Below are positions 1 through 11,604 of a stretch of DNA of 64,000 nucleotides, piece by piece. Origin of the DNA: Conus ventricosus. Taxonomy: Eukaryota; Mollusca; Gastropoda; Neogastropoda; Conidae. A program made the position numbers and the translations under genes. The first letter of the stretch is position 1; each line of letters begins with the position of its first letter. The stretch lies in assembly GCA_018398815.1 (NCBI GenBank), contig CM031609.1, positions 34,243,913-34,307,912 on the forward strand, in the 5' to 3' direction. Below the pieces are notes generated by a model. It did no database searches. It was not told the origin of the DNA and was given only the letters and a program-made list of their open reading frames with translations.

Positions 1-328
1 TTACGGTCAGCCTCGCACAGTATAAATAGAATGTAGGACATTTAACGATTGCCAGTTCCACGGAAATCATGGAACGACATAAAAAGAAAAGCAATAAGCC
101 AATTATTAGGGGGTGAATCTTCTTCAAAAAATCAATTTTAAAAAAACGCAAGATAGAGGGTGAGAAAAACATAACAGTTACATACAAAATACAAACAGAA
201 AAAGAAAGAAAAATCAAAACGAACCAGATAGCCACATAGACAGAGACAGACAGAAACACGTTCCACGTACTTAAGAATGAAAACAAAGATTAGTCTAACT
301 GGTCGTTTTGCCTCCCGTGTCCCAGACT

Positions 329-359
<31 letters not shown>

Positions 360-588
360 TCGGGGGGTAGGGCAGGGAGTGAAAGCGGGGAGATAACAAG
401 TACGTCGTACCTGCAACCCTTGAGAGCTGTTCACGTCTCGCGGTATTTGTGTGATATAATAGTGGAACGGCACACGCCTCATCCTCTCTCCCGCCCACAT
501 GTGGTTGCTGGGGTAAAGCCAATGAGCCATCTATGACAGACATTTTGCGGCTGTTTTACTTTTGTTTTGTTTTTTTGTTCGGTCAAGT
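1..588. other. unassigned sequence with poly-G tract
   Basis: No gene was recognised. A pure run of about 30 G occupies 329-358 with further G-rich sequence to 372. Reading frames across it encode only Pro or Gly runs and are not genes. Confidence 0.6.
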
Positions 589-589
589 T

Positions 590-621
<32 letters not shown>
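590..621. repeat. (TTG)n microsatellite
   Basis: About ten perfect TTG units followed by T-rich sequence. Confidence 0.95.
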
Positions 622-622
<1 letters not shown>

Positions 623-815
623 TCGTTTGTTATTGTCGTTGTTTTCTTTGTATGACTGGCGTCAGATGCAATCCACATATGGACTTTGTATCGTGTTGCA
701 AACTGTTCAGGAATGGTGCAGTGGTTTGCTGGACAATGCGATTCCAGAGGAAAATGTAGGGGAAGGGGAGGGGGGGGGGGGAGTCTGTCGGTGTGTGCGT
801 GTTGTGTGCTTCCAT

Positions 816-872
816 GGGTGCTTTTGTGTGTGTGCGTGTGTGTGTGTGTGCGCGGCGCGCGCGCATGCGTGC

Positions 873-929
<57 letters not shown>

Positions 930-953
930 TATGTGTGTGTTGTTGTTGTTGTT
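816..953. repeat. (GT)n / GC-alternating / (TTG)n compound microsatellite
   Basis: Long GT runs are broken by an alternating purine-pyrimidine GCGCGC segment around 851-872, followed by a pure GT run and a short TTG run. Such tracts can adopt Z-DNA. Confidence 0.95.
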
Positions 954-1492
954 ATGGACCGGAGGGACTCACACATTCTCAAAACCGTCGAACCTAGGAG
1001 GCCTGAGCGACGCTTCCAATTCGTCTTCAAGTGTCAGCCAGCAACAACCCCTTTGCTTAATGAATTCCTCACGTCTTAAAAGGACACAGACGGCCAGGAT
1101 GGTGAATGAAATGGGGCGAACTGCTAGTGTTGGGGCCTAATTCTTCCTGTCTTGTGAGGTGTCAGGGCGGTTCAATGGCAGAGCAAAGTGTTCGGTCCGC
1201 AATCAGGATCAAGCCGTGAGTTCAAATCTCTATCTCTGGCACCAGACAAACCATTTTTAATGCCTTTCTTTAACGTGTTGTCGTTCTGGTGGAATCAATA
1301 TTGTTTTAAAAGAGATTTCATGCTACCCTCCCCCTCCTTTAGAACCGCTCTGTCCCCCACGAATAACTTTCTGCTCTGTCCACCCATCTCCCTTTCCCTC
1401 TTCTTAACCGCCTTCCCCAATATACAATAAGACTATCATCCTACTTTAGTTTCAATATAAGGTGACTGCAGGCGGAAAGAGAAACAAACAAA

Positions 1493-1951
1493 GAAAAATA
1501 CTATGCCTCCAAACGAAAGAAACAAGCAAGTTACACGACCAGCACGACGCGTTTCGACCTCTTTAGTCTTCTTCAGACAAGACAAAACAACACTCAAGAG
1601 AACGCAAACGAAAGAAGGGACAATCACGTCCTCAGATTGGGCGCAAAATGGAACTCATTAATGAAAGTGGTGATAATCTACTCTGTATTATTTTTTGATA
1701 TTTTTTATCATCATCGTCAGTATTATCATCATTATCATTATTATCTTAACCCTCATTGTGTCCTTCCTTGCAGCCTTATGTTCGTCCAACATCCATTTTG
1801 CGCCCTATTTGAGGAGGTCAGTGATTGTTCGTTCTTCGTTTTCGTTGTGTTGAATGTTGTTTGTCTTGCATGAAGACCAAAGAGGTCGAAACGTGTCGTG
1901 TGGTCGTGTAATTTGATCGTTTCTTTCGTTTGGCGGCATAGTAATTTTTTC
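1493..1951. repeat. foldback element: ~160-bp imperfect inverted repeat
   Basis: The left arm 1493-1652 matches the reverse complement of the right arm 1791-1951 over nearly its full length. Shared elements in order are CTATGCC, CCAAACGAAAGAAAC, TACACGACCA, GTTTCGACCTCTTT, GTCTTC and GCGCAAAATGGA. The 138-bp spacer is AT-rich with (ATC)n-like runs. No ORF is present. It could be a MITE or two opposed copies of one repeat. Confidence 0.75.
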
Positions 1952-3052
1952 TTTTAAACTTTACCCTACTTTACCATGTTCCCTTTGGTGAAAACTGGAC
2001 GTTAATCCTGAATGTAAGCAACTGGCCACACGCCACAAATTAGGATTTTGCACTAAAACACTCTATAATCAATAGAAGCGTTTTGACGCATACCATAGAT
2101 TTGAGCCAGCATTCAATGTTAAACTGATAATTGATCAAAAGGACAACTCCACCACAATTATTTCCCTTCTTTTGGGGGATTTTCACCGATGAAATAACAA
2201 TCTTCAAATACATGACCTTCGCCTTAGTTCACATCACATTTCAGGGCTTTGCACTCACCCGTGACCCTATCTTTGCGCCAGCTTAAAGCGCCTATGTAGT
2301 CCCATTCCTTTGATGTTAATCTGTCTGCCTAAAACCACCTGCTCTGTACCTTGCTGGCCATATGAAAGAAAATGAGGAAAATCAACTTTAAGACACAATA
2401 AAATTCCCAAAACAATCTTATATTCCATCTTTTCAATATGCTCGTGAGACATGGACCCACGAAGTGGATCTGGATTATAAAAAAAAGAAAAAGACTCCAA
2501 GTTTAAAAATGAAGTATTATCACAAGATATTTTTTAGAGTCAGATATACTAATCATATCACCAATGAACGGGTGCGCTAAACCCTCAAACAGTACATCGG
2601 GCCATAAGACCCTCGGTTAAGAAAAAAAATTGTATTGTCACGTAACAAGACTCAATGGCCTTGCTGAAAACGGTTCTCAGGGAACTGTTGAGAGAACTCA
2701 GAACTCAGAAAACTTTTATTCGATCAAGGATTGAGATTTTAGGCACAGCCCATTCTTCCAGTCTGTCCTTGAGAGAGGGAAACGGAAGGAGGAGGAAGGA
2801 GGGGGGGGGGGGGGGGGGCGATGGACTAGCAACACCACAGAATGAACACGGAAAAACTAGTGCCAGAGGATCCAGGCCTTGGTACACAACCGACAGAACT
2901 GGAGGGGCCTGGTGAACTGTTCTTCGGCGATTCTTCACAGAGTTAGAGGAGGAACAAATGAAGAAGACAACTTTCTTCAGACGTCTCCAACACAGAACAA
3001 TACTCCCAGACCACAGTCAGATAGACCGAATAGAGACAACAAGCTCTCTGCT
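1952..3052. other. unassigned sequence
   Basis: No conserved gene or known mobile element was recognised. A G run of about 19 bases sits at 2800-2818. Confidence 0.5.
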
Positions 3053-3240
3053 CTACGTTCGAAATTAGTCTCCACTCTATGTTCGAAATCAGTCTCCACT
3101 CTATGTTCGAAATCAGTCTCTACTCTATGTTTGAATTCAGCCTCTACTCTGTTTGAAATCAGTCTCTACTCTATGTTTGAAATCAGTCTCTACTCCATGT
3201 TTGAAATCAGTCTATACTCTATGTTTGAAATCAGTCTTCT
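3053..3240. repeat. 24-bp minisatellite
   Basis: About eight diverged copies of a unit of the form TCTCTACTCTATGTTTGAAA plus TCAG, with TTC/TTT alternation and one shortened copy. Confidence 0.85.
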
Positions 3241-3330
3241 GTTGACACCCGCTGTCTGTAGGATCCTTTCTGGACAATTTCACACACAACGTTTTTTTTA
3301 ACTTACCAGGTTCTCTTCACATGGAACCAG

Positions 3331-3416
<86 letters not shown>

Positions 3417-3431
3417 ACCCCCCCCCCCCCC

Positions 3432-3468
<37 letters not shown>

Positions 3469-3476
3469 ACCCCCCC
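3331..3476. repeat. ~145-bp cytosine homopolymer tract
   Basis: Almost pure C on the plus strand, broken by five isolated A. The Pro-only and Gly-only reading frames over it are artefacts. It has the composition of an i-motif/G-quadruplex former; exact length in the real genome is doubtful because such runs are hard to sequence. Confidence 0.95.
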
Positions 3477-3784
3477 GCCGACTCTGACAGGAAACTCGTG
3501 CCAGTTGCTTCGGCGGCCTAGTCGCCAACTCTATGCCTGTCGTCGTGTTGTGTGTGTGTGTGTTGTGGGTGCGTGTGTGGTCGTGTGTTCGTGCCATCAG
3601 GTAAGTCCCAGAAAATGTTCATAGAAAGCGGTACGTCACAGGAATGGCACCATGGTGTCTTCACTTTTTAAAATATGAGTGGGTGCCAAGACGTGGCCTG
3701 TATGCAAACGGCCAAGACTGTTTCTTCGCCAGTGGCACTCGGTAAAATTCTTTCAGGTCCGGACAGTTTCAGAAGAGTTTGTTA

Positions 3785-4316
3785 TATGATATAATAATAA
3801 TATAATAATGAATACTTATATAGCGCCTTTCTCGGCTAGAGGCCAAGCTCTAAGCGCTTTACAATCAACACTCGTTTACACAACGGGCTGCCTACCTGGG
3901 TAGTGCCGACTGAAGAGCTGCCAGCTGGCGCTTCATTCAGTCGTTTCCCGTGTCATCCAGTCAATATCATTCAATATCGAACACTCATTTTCCTTATTTC
4001 CTTCATTCTTTCCATTTCTCACGCAGGGTGCATGCTATGTGTAACGTGTCATCCATACCAACGGCCAAACTGGCCTACTCTTCCGAAAGTTGGTGATGGG
4101 ATTTTACGTGTGTGCAAGATGCTATGCGTGCGTTCACACACGGAACCTCGGTTTATAGTCTCATTCGAAGGACTGTATGGGAATTGGAGTCAGAACCAAT
4201 GTTAACTCCAAGGGAAAAATCCCCCTGTACCGAAATGCCCCGGCGGAGGTTCGAACCCGCAACCCCAGGATCACTAAGATTACGAGTCCGGCGCTCTACC
4301 AACTGAGCTATCCCTC
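3785..4316 (-). mobile_element. tRNA-derived SINE
   Basis: On the minus strand the head (4316 to 4243) has an A-box-like TAGCTCAGTTGGTAGAGCG and a B box GGGTTCGAACC. The body ends in a 3' region with TTGTAAAGCGCTT and GGCGCTATATAAG, followed by an (ATT)n-type tail near 3785-3815. That head-body-tail order is a SINE. The GCGCTTTACA/TATATAGCGCC end is a shared 3' motif of metazoan SINE/LINE partners (family knowledge). Confidence 0.8.
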
Positions 4317-4424
4317 AGCGTGTTCCATTCCTCTTGCCAGAGGTCTGTGACGTAAGTCTGAGCTTTAGGTTTCAGATCGGTGTGAAGGATAGAGTAGAAA
4401 GAAACTCGTGGAGAGCGTGGCAGC

Positions 4425-4570
4425 AGAGAGTCCTCAGAAGAGAAGCCCGCTTCAAGCAAGTGTTTCGGCCCTTACCTCCTGACACTCTAAGGGGGGTTGG
4501 GCCACACCGGGTTCATGACTCGGATGTCCCTCTGCTGCCCCAATCTGCTCAGCTGTTTCTTTATGGCGTT
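4425..4570. repeat. dispersed repeat copy, related to 60840-60897 plus 62278-62345
   Basis: It shares TCAGA(A)GAGAAG, AAGTGTTTCGGCCC, a GGGG..GGGCC stretch, CATGACTC and TCTGCTGCC-like segments with the sequence split by the solo LTR near 60.9-62.3 kb. Family not identified. Confidence 0.5.
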
Positions 4571-6690
4571 CTTGGTATGTTTATCAACCACCGCAATGCC
4601 TCCAATGCCCACATGACCAGGAACCCAAGCAAAAACTGTCATAAACAGATTTCAGAGATGTCTACAGTTCAAACAAATTCAGCAGCTGAAGGTACTTCAG
4701 GATATGGTCAGCCATGGCCTCCAAAGCAGAATAGGAGTCAGGACCAATGCTGTGAGCTCACGGCGTAGATGGAGATACCTGTGGGAATGTGTTTAGAACA
4801 TCTCAGAGGGAACTGTCGCGCAATACAAAGCGGAAGTAACTTCCTCTTTAGTGTTGGGGCCATCTGTCAATATTCTTTGAAAGGATGGAAGTCTGGAATA
4901 AACCTCAACAGAAAAATGTCTTGTATACCAGACAGCTGATGGAATCTGCGATATGAGGTTAGATCAAAGCGGATCTGAGGTGAGGAAAGTCCGTGGTGGA
5001 TCGTCAGAAAATCTGGACAAATCACACGGGACTCCAAGGTCGACGTCTGCTCTTTACAAAAGGTGAAGAATGTGATTCCCAAGGATGGAATGGAACTGGG
5101 GATCTCTTCAAACTTCTCGAGGAACTTCGGGTCAAAAACGCGGTTACAAGCGGGATTTGATGGTACAGAGTAGAGGTTCAAACAATATTCAAAGAAATTT
5201 TCAGCCGACAATTAGAATGGGATGGTTTCCCTGCCGCTGCACACAGTCTGTATATAGAGGTGGTGCGGAATGCACACACAGAGTCGAAGTCCTTGATGGT
5301 GATTGGGATCCCAAGTTCAAAGGTAGGAAGGTCTGGCAGAAGCATAGACTACACAGCCATCGTCCAGTTTGGAACGGATCAGTGCCCTGTAAAGATGGGG
5401 TAAAGTTTTCTTATCAGCATCCCAATCCGTATGTTCCAACATTGTCAGACTGTTCCTTGCTTCCTGACAATAAGTTTTCAGGTGCTGGGCATGACTTTTA
5501 AAGTTATGTTTTTGGTTGAATATAACTCCCAAAAATTTGGCTTTCTTCACAGCTGGAATGATGGATTCATCCAGACGAATTTCGTGGTCAACAAAGTGTT
5601 GTCCAAGGTTGTGAAAGTGCATACACGTTGTTCAGGCACCTGAAAAAGTAAACTCATTTCCTTGGGCTCACTATCGGATCTTACCTACGCAAAGTTGAGG
5701 TTTACGTTGTACGCCAGCATAGGAGGCTCCAATTGCAAAATCATCAACAAGCAGAGAGCCCTCGGAACCTTGTTTTACAGAAATGACAATCTCATATCAA
5801 TTTTGAAGCTGAAGAGAGCAAGGAAAAGATACTCCCCTGTGATACCCAGACTCCTGCTCGTGGATGTCAGTGTTGTGCCGACACATTTGGAACTACATGT
5901 ACCGATCAGCCAGAACATATGTGATAAAACGAGGCAGATGACTTCGAAAACCTAGATTATCAAAATCCACACAAATTCCAGATTTCCATGTGTTGTAAGC
6001 CTTCTCAAAAACAACAACAACAACAAAACAGTAGCCGCATATTGTTTGTAAATGAAAGCGTTGCAGATGATGGTTTCAATAGAATGGTACTTACGGAAAC
6101 CGCACTGTTCTTTGGCCGAAAGGCCAACAGTTTCCAACTTGCGCATCAGAAGAAAGACAACATTCTTTTTCAGTAATTTGATGAGGCAGCTGGTCGGAAC
6201 TATTGGGCGATCATAAGAAGGGTTAGTCGAGTCTTTTCCAAATTTGGGAACAGGATTGATGAGGGCTTTCCGCCAGGAGAGCGTAAAGTACCCTGTGGCC
6301 CAGATATTATTGTATACCGATAGAAAGGTCTGAAGACAGCTCTCTGAGGTTGTTTCAGAAGTTGATAATGGATGTCATCAAAACCAGAATCAGAGAAACT
6401 ACAGATCTGCAGAGCTGATTTCAGTTCATTCAGTGAAAATGGCAGACTGTACACTTCAGTATTGTCAGAGGAAAGTTTACGGGCAGATTTTTCTTTTAGT
6501 TTGTTTTTAAAAAAACAGCAGATTCATTTGTGGAGAATGAGTTCTGTTCAATGGTTGACGCAAACTGATTTGTAACAGTTTGTTTATCGATATTCAGAGC
6601 GTCTTCAGGTTTCAGGTGATGAAGGGAAGGGTAGGAGGTTTTCCATTTGATATTTTTTGGATAATATTTCCGACTTTTGTCTTTCATGCT
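4560..6690 (-). mobile_element. decayed Jockey-like non-LTR retrotransposon (RT and RNase H part)
   Basis: Minus-strand fragments follow RT order: LHHLKPEDALN and FSLNELKSALQ...FDDIHYQLLK (about 6690-6370), QCGFRKYHS (about 6110), KFLGVIFNQK and TDWDADKKTL..LYRALIRSK (5622-5317), then NPACNRVFDPKF..PSIPSLG (5211-4867) and an RNase H-like WVPGHVGIGG (about 4625). The order fits a Jockey/CR1-group ORF2 with RNase H. Many stops and frameshifts; no FADD-bearing segment was found, so it is dead. The 5' side ends at the 43-bp minisatellite. Confidence 0.75.
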
Positions 6691-6696
6691 GTTGAA

Positions 6697-7170
6697 ATCA
6701 GCTTGGAGCAGACGTCTCTCTACGACTGACGTTTGCTTATTTTGCTTGGAGCAGACGTCTCTCTACAACTGACGTTTGCTTATCTTGCTTGGAGCAGACG
6801 TCTCTCTACGACTGACGTTTGCTTTATTTTGCTTGGAGCAGACATCTCTCTACGACTGACGTTTGCTTATTTTGCTTGGAGCAGACGTCTCTCCAAGACT
6901 GACGTTTGCTTATCTTGCTTGGAGCAGACGTCTCTCCAAGACTGACGTTTGCTTATCTTGCTTGGAGCAGACGTCTCTCCAAGACTGACGCTTGCTTATC
7001 TTGCTTGGAGCGTCTCTCAAGACTGACGTTTGCTTATCTTGCTTGGAGCAGACGTCTCTCCAAGACTGACGTTTGCTTATCTTGCTTGGAGCAGACGTCT
7101 CTCCAAGACTGACGTTTGCTTATCTTGCTTGGAACAGACGTCAGCTCCAAGACTGACGTTTGCTTATTTT
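6697..7170. repeat. 43-bp minisatellite, ~11 copies
   Basis: The unit begins CTTGGAGCAGACGTCTCTC and ends GACTGACGTTTGCTTAT plus TTTG. Early copies carry CTACGACTG, later ones CCAAGACTG, so two subtypes occupy separate halves. One copy is shortened near 7005-7025. Each unit contains the palindrome AGACGTCT. Confidence 0.92.
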
Positions 7171-7321
7171 TGAAAATATGCCTGATCTGGCTTGCAGTTT
7201 TTGATGGGCTCAAGCACTATGCACTGATGGTCTGCGAGACAGGGAACATTGACACCGTTTGCATTTAATTTGTATATGTTGGCAGTCAGAGTTTAACCAT
7301 GGTGTTTTAGGCACCTGCAAG

Positions 7322-7324
<3 letters not shown>

Positions 7325-7372
<48 letters not shown>
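7325..7372. repeat. (CA)n microsatellite
   Basis: About 24 perfect CA units. Confidence 0.95.
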
Positions 7373-7374
<2 letters not shown>

Positions 7375-7473
7375 ATGCACATACGCGCCCACACACACAC
7401 ACTGACACAGAGTAGAGGGGGTGGAGAGAAAATTATCAATTCATATTCAAAACAATGTTAATAAACAAAGCTT

Positions 7474-7479
7474 TTTATT
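7474..7479 (-). promoter_or_regulatory. AATAAA poly(A)-signal-like motif
   Basis: Minus-strand AATAAA in AT-rich DNA left of the gene-free region. It could end a minus-strand transcript, but no coding exon was linked to it. Confidence 0.2.
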
Positions 7480-7659
7480 ACTTGCAGAAAACACATTTCC
7501 AATATGTAAAAACTACTTATCAAGAACAACAAAGTGCTGTAAAGATACAAGCGACGGAAGTCTCCTTTCATAATACTCCAAGTGAAATATGTACATCAAC
7601 CACTAGCACTACGAAAGAGAAAGTGTGAGAGTGGACACCCAGTACCTGTACAGTGTGTA

Positions 7660-7666
7660 TGTGCGA

Positions 7667-7738
<72 letters not shown>

Positions 7739-7768
7739 AGAAAAGAGAGAGAGAGAGAGAGAAAAGAG

Positions 7769-7856
<88 letters not shown>

Positions 7857-7860
7857 ATGT
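7660..7860. repeat. compound (GT)n-(GA)n-(GT)n microsatellite
   Basis: GT run to 7680, then a long GA run to about 7802 with AAAG/GG interruptions, then a pure GT run to about 7853. Frames over it encode only repeated residues and are not genes. Confidence 0.95.
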
Positions 7861-8208
7861 GTGCATGTGTGTAGTTGTGTGTATGTGTGCATATATGTGT
7901 ATGCACATGTGTGTGAGTGTATGATCTGTAACTGCTATCCACTTTTCAATATCCAATCTTCAAAGTGGCAATACCAGACCATACACAGATCAGCTGCACA
8001 ACATCAACATAAAGTTGCTACCACCAGTCCAGTGTACAAAGTGAGCATAACAGATTTTTTTTCCAAATGAAAACAATCCGGCAACCATGAGCATATACAG
8101 GATGGAATATGAAAAAGATGCATTCAATTGAAACAAAGCTGCAATTGAGAGTTAAGTACAATGTTTACAGTGAGCAGCAAGCTTCCGATTTGGAATTAAG
8201 AACTTCAA

Positions 8209-8490
8209 CAGTTTCTGCCTACGTCTGGATGCCATAGTTTCTGCATGTACACGAATCCCCAGTTTCTGCCTATATCTAAAAGCCACAGTTTCTACCTATA
8301 TCTGGATGCCACAGTTTCTGCCTATATCTGGATGCCACAGTTTCTGCCTATATCTGGATGCCACAGTTTCTGCCTATATCTGGATGCCACAGTTTCTGCC
8401 TATATCTGGATACCACAGTTTCTGCCTATATCTGGATACCACAGTTTCTGCCTATACCTGGATGCATGCCACAGTTTCTGCCTTGGCAAG
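8209..8490. repeat. 26-bp minisatellite, ~10 copies
   Basis: Unit CCACAGTTTCTGCCTATATC plus TGGATG. The six central copies are nearly identical; edge copies diverge. Because 26 is not a multiple of 3, successive units use different frames, and all plus frames stay open for a while. Confidence 0.92.
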
Positions 8491-8689
8491 TTCTTTCTGA
8501 ACCAGTTGCCCTCTATTCTCAACAGAAAAAAAAAAATCTTCTACCTCTCTTCTGCGTGTGCAAACATCCAAAAGAACCCTACAGATATCTGACCGATTTT
8601 TCCTGTTAAACTAGCGGGCTGGTGTAATATCCAGTCTTATTAAAACTGGAGGTGCCACCTCTATATATTGTGAAATACATCTCAAATTA

Positions 8690-9085
8690 CTCATCTTTGT
8701 GAAGCCAGGCCTAATCTGTGAAGATAAAAAGTTACATTGAATCTTTAATTCCTAACCTTTGTGAAGTCAAATCTTGAATGCTGCATCTTTAAATCACAAC
8801 CTCTGTGAAGTCAAATCTTGAATGCTGCATCTTTAAACCATAATCTCCATGGAGTCAAGCCTTTTGCTGAGTGCAACATCTTTGATGACTAACCTCAGTG
8901 AAATAAAATCTTTTATCTAACTCAGCATCATGAATTACTAACCTCTGTAAAGTCAAATATTGAACTGAAGGTAATGAATTACAAGCCTGTCTGAAGTCAA
9001 GCCTTATACTGCCAAATGTAATATCTTTATTTAGTAACCTCCTATGTAAAGTCAAGTCTTATGCTGAATCACAAACTTCCTGTGA
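8690..9085. repeat. degenerate ~50-bp tandem repeat
   Basis: Recurring TAACCTCTGTGAAGTCAA followed by ATCTT and CATCTTTAA-type segments, well conserved at 8750-8850 and decayed toward 9085. Confidence 0.7.
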
Positions 9086-10516
9086 GAGTATAAGTGGAAT
9101 GACTGCTAACAGGAGTTGAAATACAGTAGTAATAGCTGGATCACCAGACCACTAAACACAAAGAGTAGACAAATGACAATACAGAACTAACACATATAGA
9201 CAGTAGGTCTTGTACTGTCAAGAAAAACGGAGAAAAAAAACAACAACAAAAGTAAAAGCAATGAGAAAAGGCACAGTGATTTAGGTAGGCTTGATTGGTT
9301 TGTCAGCTTCCTCTTGCAGACAGTACCTTCAGGCACAAAATGTGTTGCTTCTGTGGTTTATGAAGTTGTTCCATTTGCTTTTATGCGTCTAGTAATCCAA
9401 CTTTGACTTTCTTCTCCATGTGACATCAAGTCTTAGTCAAAGGCTCCACCTCTCATCTTCAGTCTCTCATGTTCTCATCAAGCATAGGCTTATCTGTAAT
9501 GAGAGCAAAAAAAGTACAAAAATACTACAGAGTTGTTGTTCTTGTTTTTTTTTTAAGTTGAAGCTAAAAGCAAATGTACAGCACTAGTGTACAAGAGGAC
9601 CAAACATGATTTGTCTATCTTGATGGTGAGCAGTATACCCTAAAATGCCCTTTTACCAATCCATAATACATCCTTCGGATAATACTGGCCTTAACAACAG
9701 CTCACCTATCTAGTTAAAAGGTTTCCTGTTCTGAAACAAAAGACTGCCACACTGCCAGGCCCTTGTTCACACACCTACTTTTTGGTCTTCACTTCAGACG
9801 ACTGAAAAGGTTAGCCCTGCTTAGCATCGCCACCTTCTGTCATCAGAGCCATTATCTTCAATCAAGAAAGTGTAACAGCACAAAGATGTAAAACAGAAAA
9901 AAAGTTTTTTGGTGCCATACTTGACAATTATGAAGTGTACAAGCACTGAGCACCTTCGTAAGTATGACCAAGGTTTGCAAACAGCAGCGATAGCGATTTA
10001 TCCAGTCTTATGGCACTGACTGTGGATCACTGAAAAATGCTTGTCAGAAGAAGTCCCCCCCCCCTACACTCCCCCCCCCCCCCCCCCCCTTCCCCTCCCA
10101 TATAAATTCTGATATGCTCTAAAACACTGATCCTAAGATCTGCGTTTACAATATCAATTCTCTCTCCTGAATAGTGGCACTACAGAGAAACAATGTGATC
10201 CCAATCTTGAGCGAACGTGTCATGGAATATGAATCTCAGGATATGATCTTCGTTAGGGAGCTGCTGTTCTGACAAGGCAGAGGCAGCAAGGCTCAAGAAG
10301 AATACCTCTACAAGCAGTTTCCCAGTGATGTATCCACAGTAACTGACTGAAAAAAACTAAATTACAAGGCACAGCAAGGGCTTCAGTCATGACCAGCTCC
10401 ATGCTGCACTATTTAATAAAAGTTACATCTAAAAATCTGTTCAAGCTAAACAAATAATAATATTATGATGCTGGGGAGTGGGAGGGGGGGGAGAGGTGGG
10501 GGGGGGGGGGGGCTTT

Positions 10517-10669
10517 TCAGAACAGCACATGGTCAACGCCAACATATGATGCAAAAAAATATACTTGAATATGAACAAGGCAGCGGTCTGAGAAGATGAA
10601 AGGCTTGCTGGGCTGATTCTCGTTCACTGTAATGCTGTCAACATTGTGACACATCAAAAACTTCACAGT
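10517..10669 (-). CDS. possible terminal exon of an unidentified minus-strand gene
   Basis: A strong acceptor (pyrimidine-rich run ending TTTTCTGCAG) opens 50 sense codons beginning TVKFLMCHNVDSITVNEN and ending in TGA at 10517-10519. It joins in phase 0 to the candidate exon at 11527-11604. No family recognised and no poly(A) signal close by, so it may be a chance frame. Confidence 0.28.
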   Translation of the reverse strand, partial: TVKFLMCHNVDSITVNENQPSKPFIFSDRCLVHIQVYFFASYVGVDHVLF

Positions 10670-11526
10670 CTGCAGAAAAGAGCAAAAACATCAAAAGAAA
10701 AAGACACAAAATCAATCATAGATAAAACTGAATATTCTATACATTTATCTTTATCAAAATAGAACAAACTCTTCATTGATCGACAAAAAATATGCACAAT
10801 CTTTTCCCGTCAAATGATAGGGTATTATCAAACAACACAAAGAAAAAAAATCTAGATCTTCCCTGGATCGAGTGATCTCACACATTGTGATTTCTCAGCT
10901 ACCAGGAACAGGCAGTTCATATGTGACAGTGCAACAGAAAACCAGGTGTATGTTGTGCATCTTTGCTGCATGACCCCCAAATCACTGAAAACAGCGACAA
11001 TACAAACTTAAACTGCCTTTATTTACTTTGAACTTTACAGCACTTTAAAGTCTGGCATTTGTCAGCTACCTTTCTGCTGAAAATTTGGTGTACAATTTTC
11101 ATACTTTTATACAAGTGTTTAGTCTTTTTTTTTCTTCATGCTTCCCAGAAAGAACATTTTAGGTCGGTATAAACTGTACACAGAAAGACTATCAATTTTA
11201 AAAAAAACATGGAAAGAGAAAAATGGATAGTTTAGCATTGAAATCAATTTCCTTTCAGATCTCTAGAATCCTTTAAATATGACAGTTATTGTATATATGT
11301 ATGTAGTAACAATAAAAAAAAAACTCATGAGTGAAAAGAAGCCACATCAGAAATTACACTGTTTACAATTTCTCTTGTCCTCTGGGTCTATTTTATATTT
11401 CTGCTTATTCACAGACATCGATATATGAAAATTCATCAAATTTGGAAGACTTGCATTAATGGATAGGGACATTCACTTGTTTATCCATGTTTTCATCTAA
11501 ACCCTTTTCCAACAACACAGACATAC

Positions 11527-11604
11527 CTTCCAGAAGTTCGATCTCACACACAGTGTCCTGATGGTGTCCTTAAAGAGATTTCCATGGGTAATATTGTTTT
11601 CTTT
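11527..11604 (-). CDS. possible internal exon of an unidentified minus-strand gene
   Basis: Bounded by an acceptor GTATAG and donor AAG|GTATGT, exactly 26 codons without a stop, including THGNLFKDTIRTLCVRSN. Phase 0 at both ends agrees with 10517-10669. Not recognised; no certain upstream exon found. Confidence 0.27.

Noticed and set aside
567..1140. Long CVCVCV/HTHTHT frames on both strands
   Set aside because: Produced by the (GT)n microsatellite. The same applies to frames at 7568-8070, 15900-16446, 35518-35915 and 37575-37947.
1160..1215. tRNA-like segment (GGTTCAATGGCAGAGC ... GAGTTCAAATC)
   Set aside because: Box spacing is plausible for a SINE head, but no body or tail could be defined.
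3298..3597. Gly-rich and Pro-rich reading frames
   Set aside because: They are translations of the C tract and flanking GT repeats, not genes.
4243..4316. Possible tRNA gene on the minus strand
   Set aside because: A and B boxes are clear, but the acceptor and anticodon arms do not pair well and the sequence continues into a SINE body.
6697..7170. CRISPR-like array
   Set aside because: The tandem units are directly adjacent without spacers, and the setting is eukaryotic; these are minisatellites.
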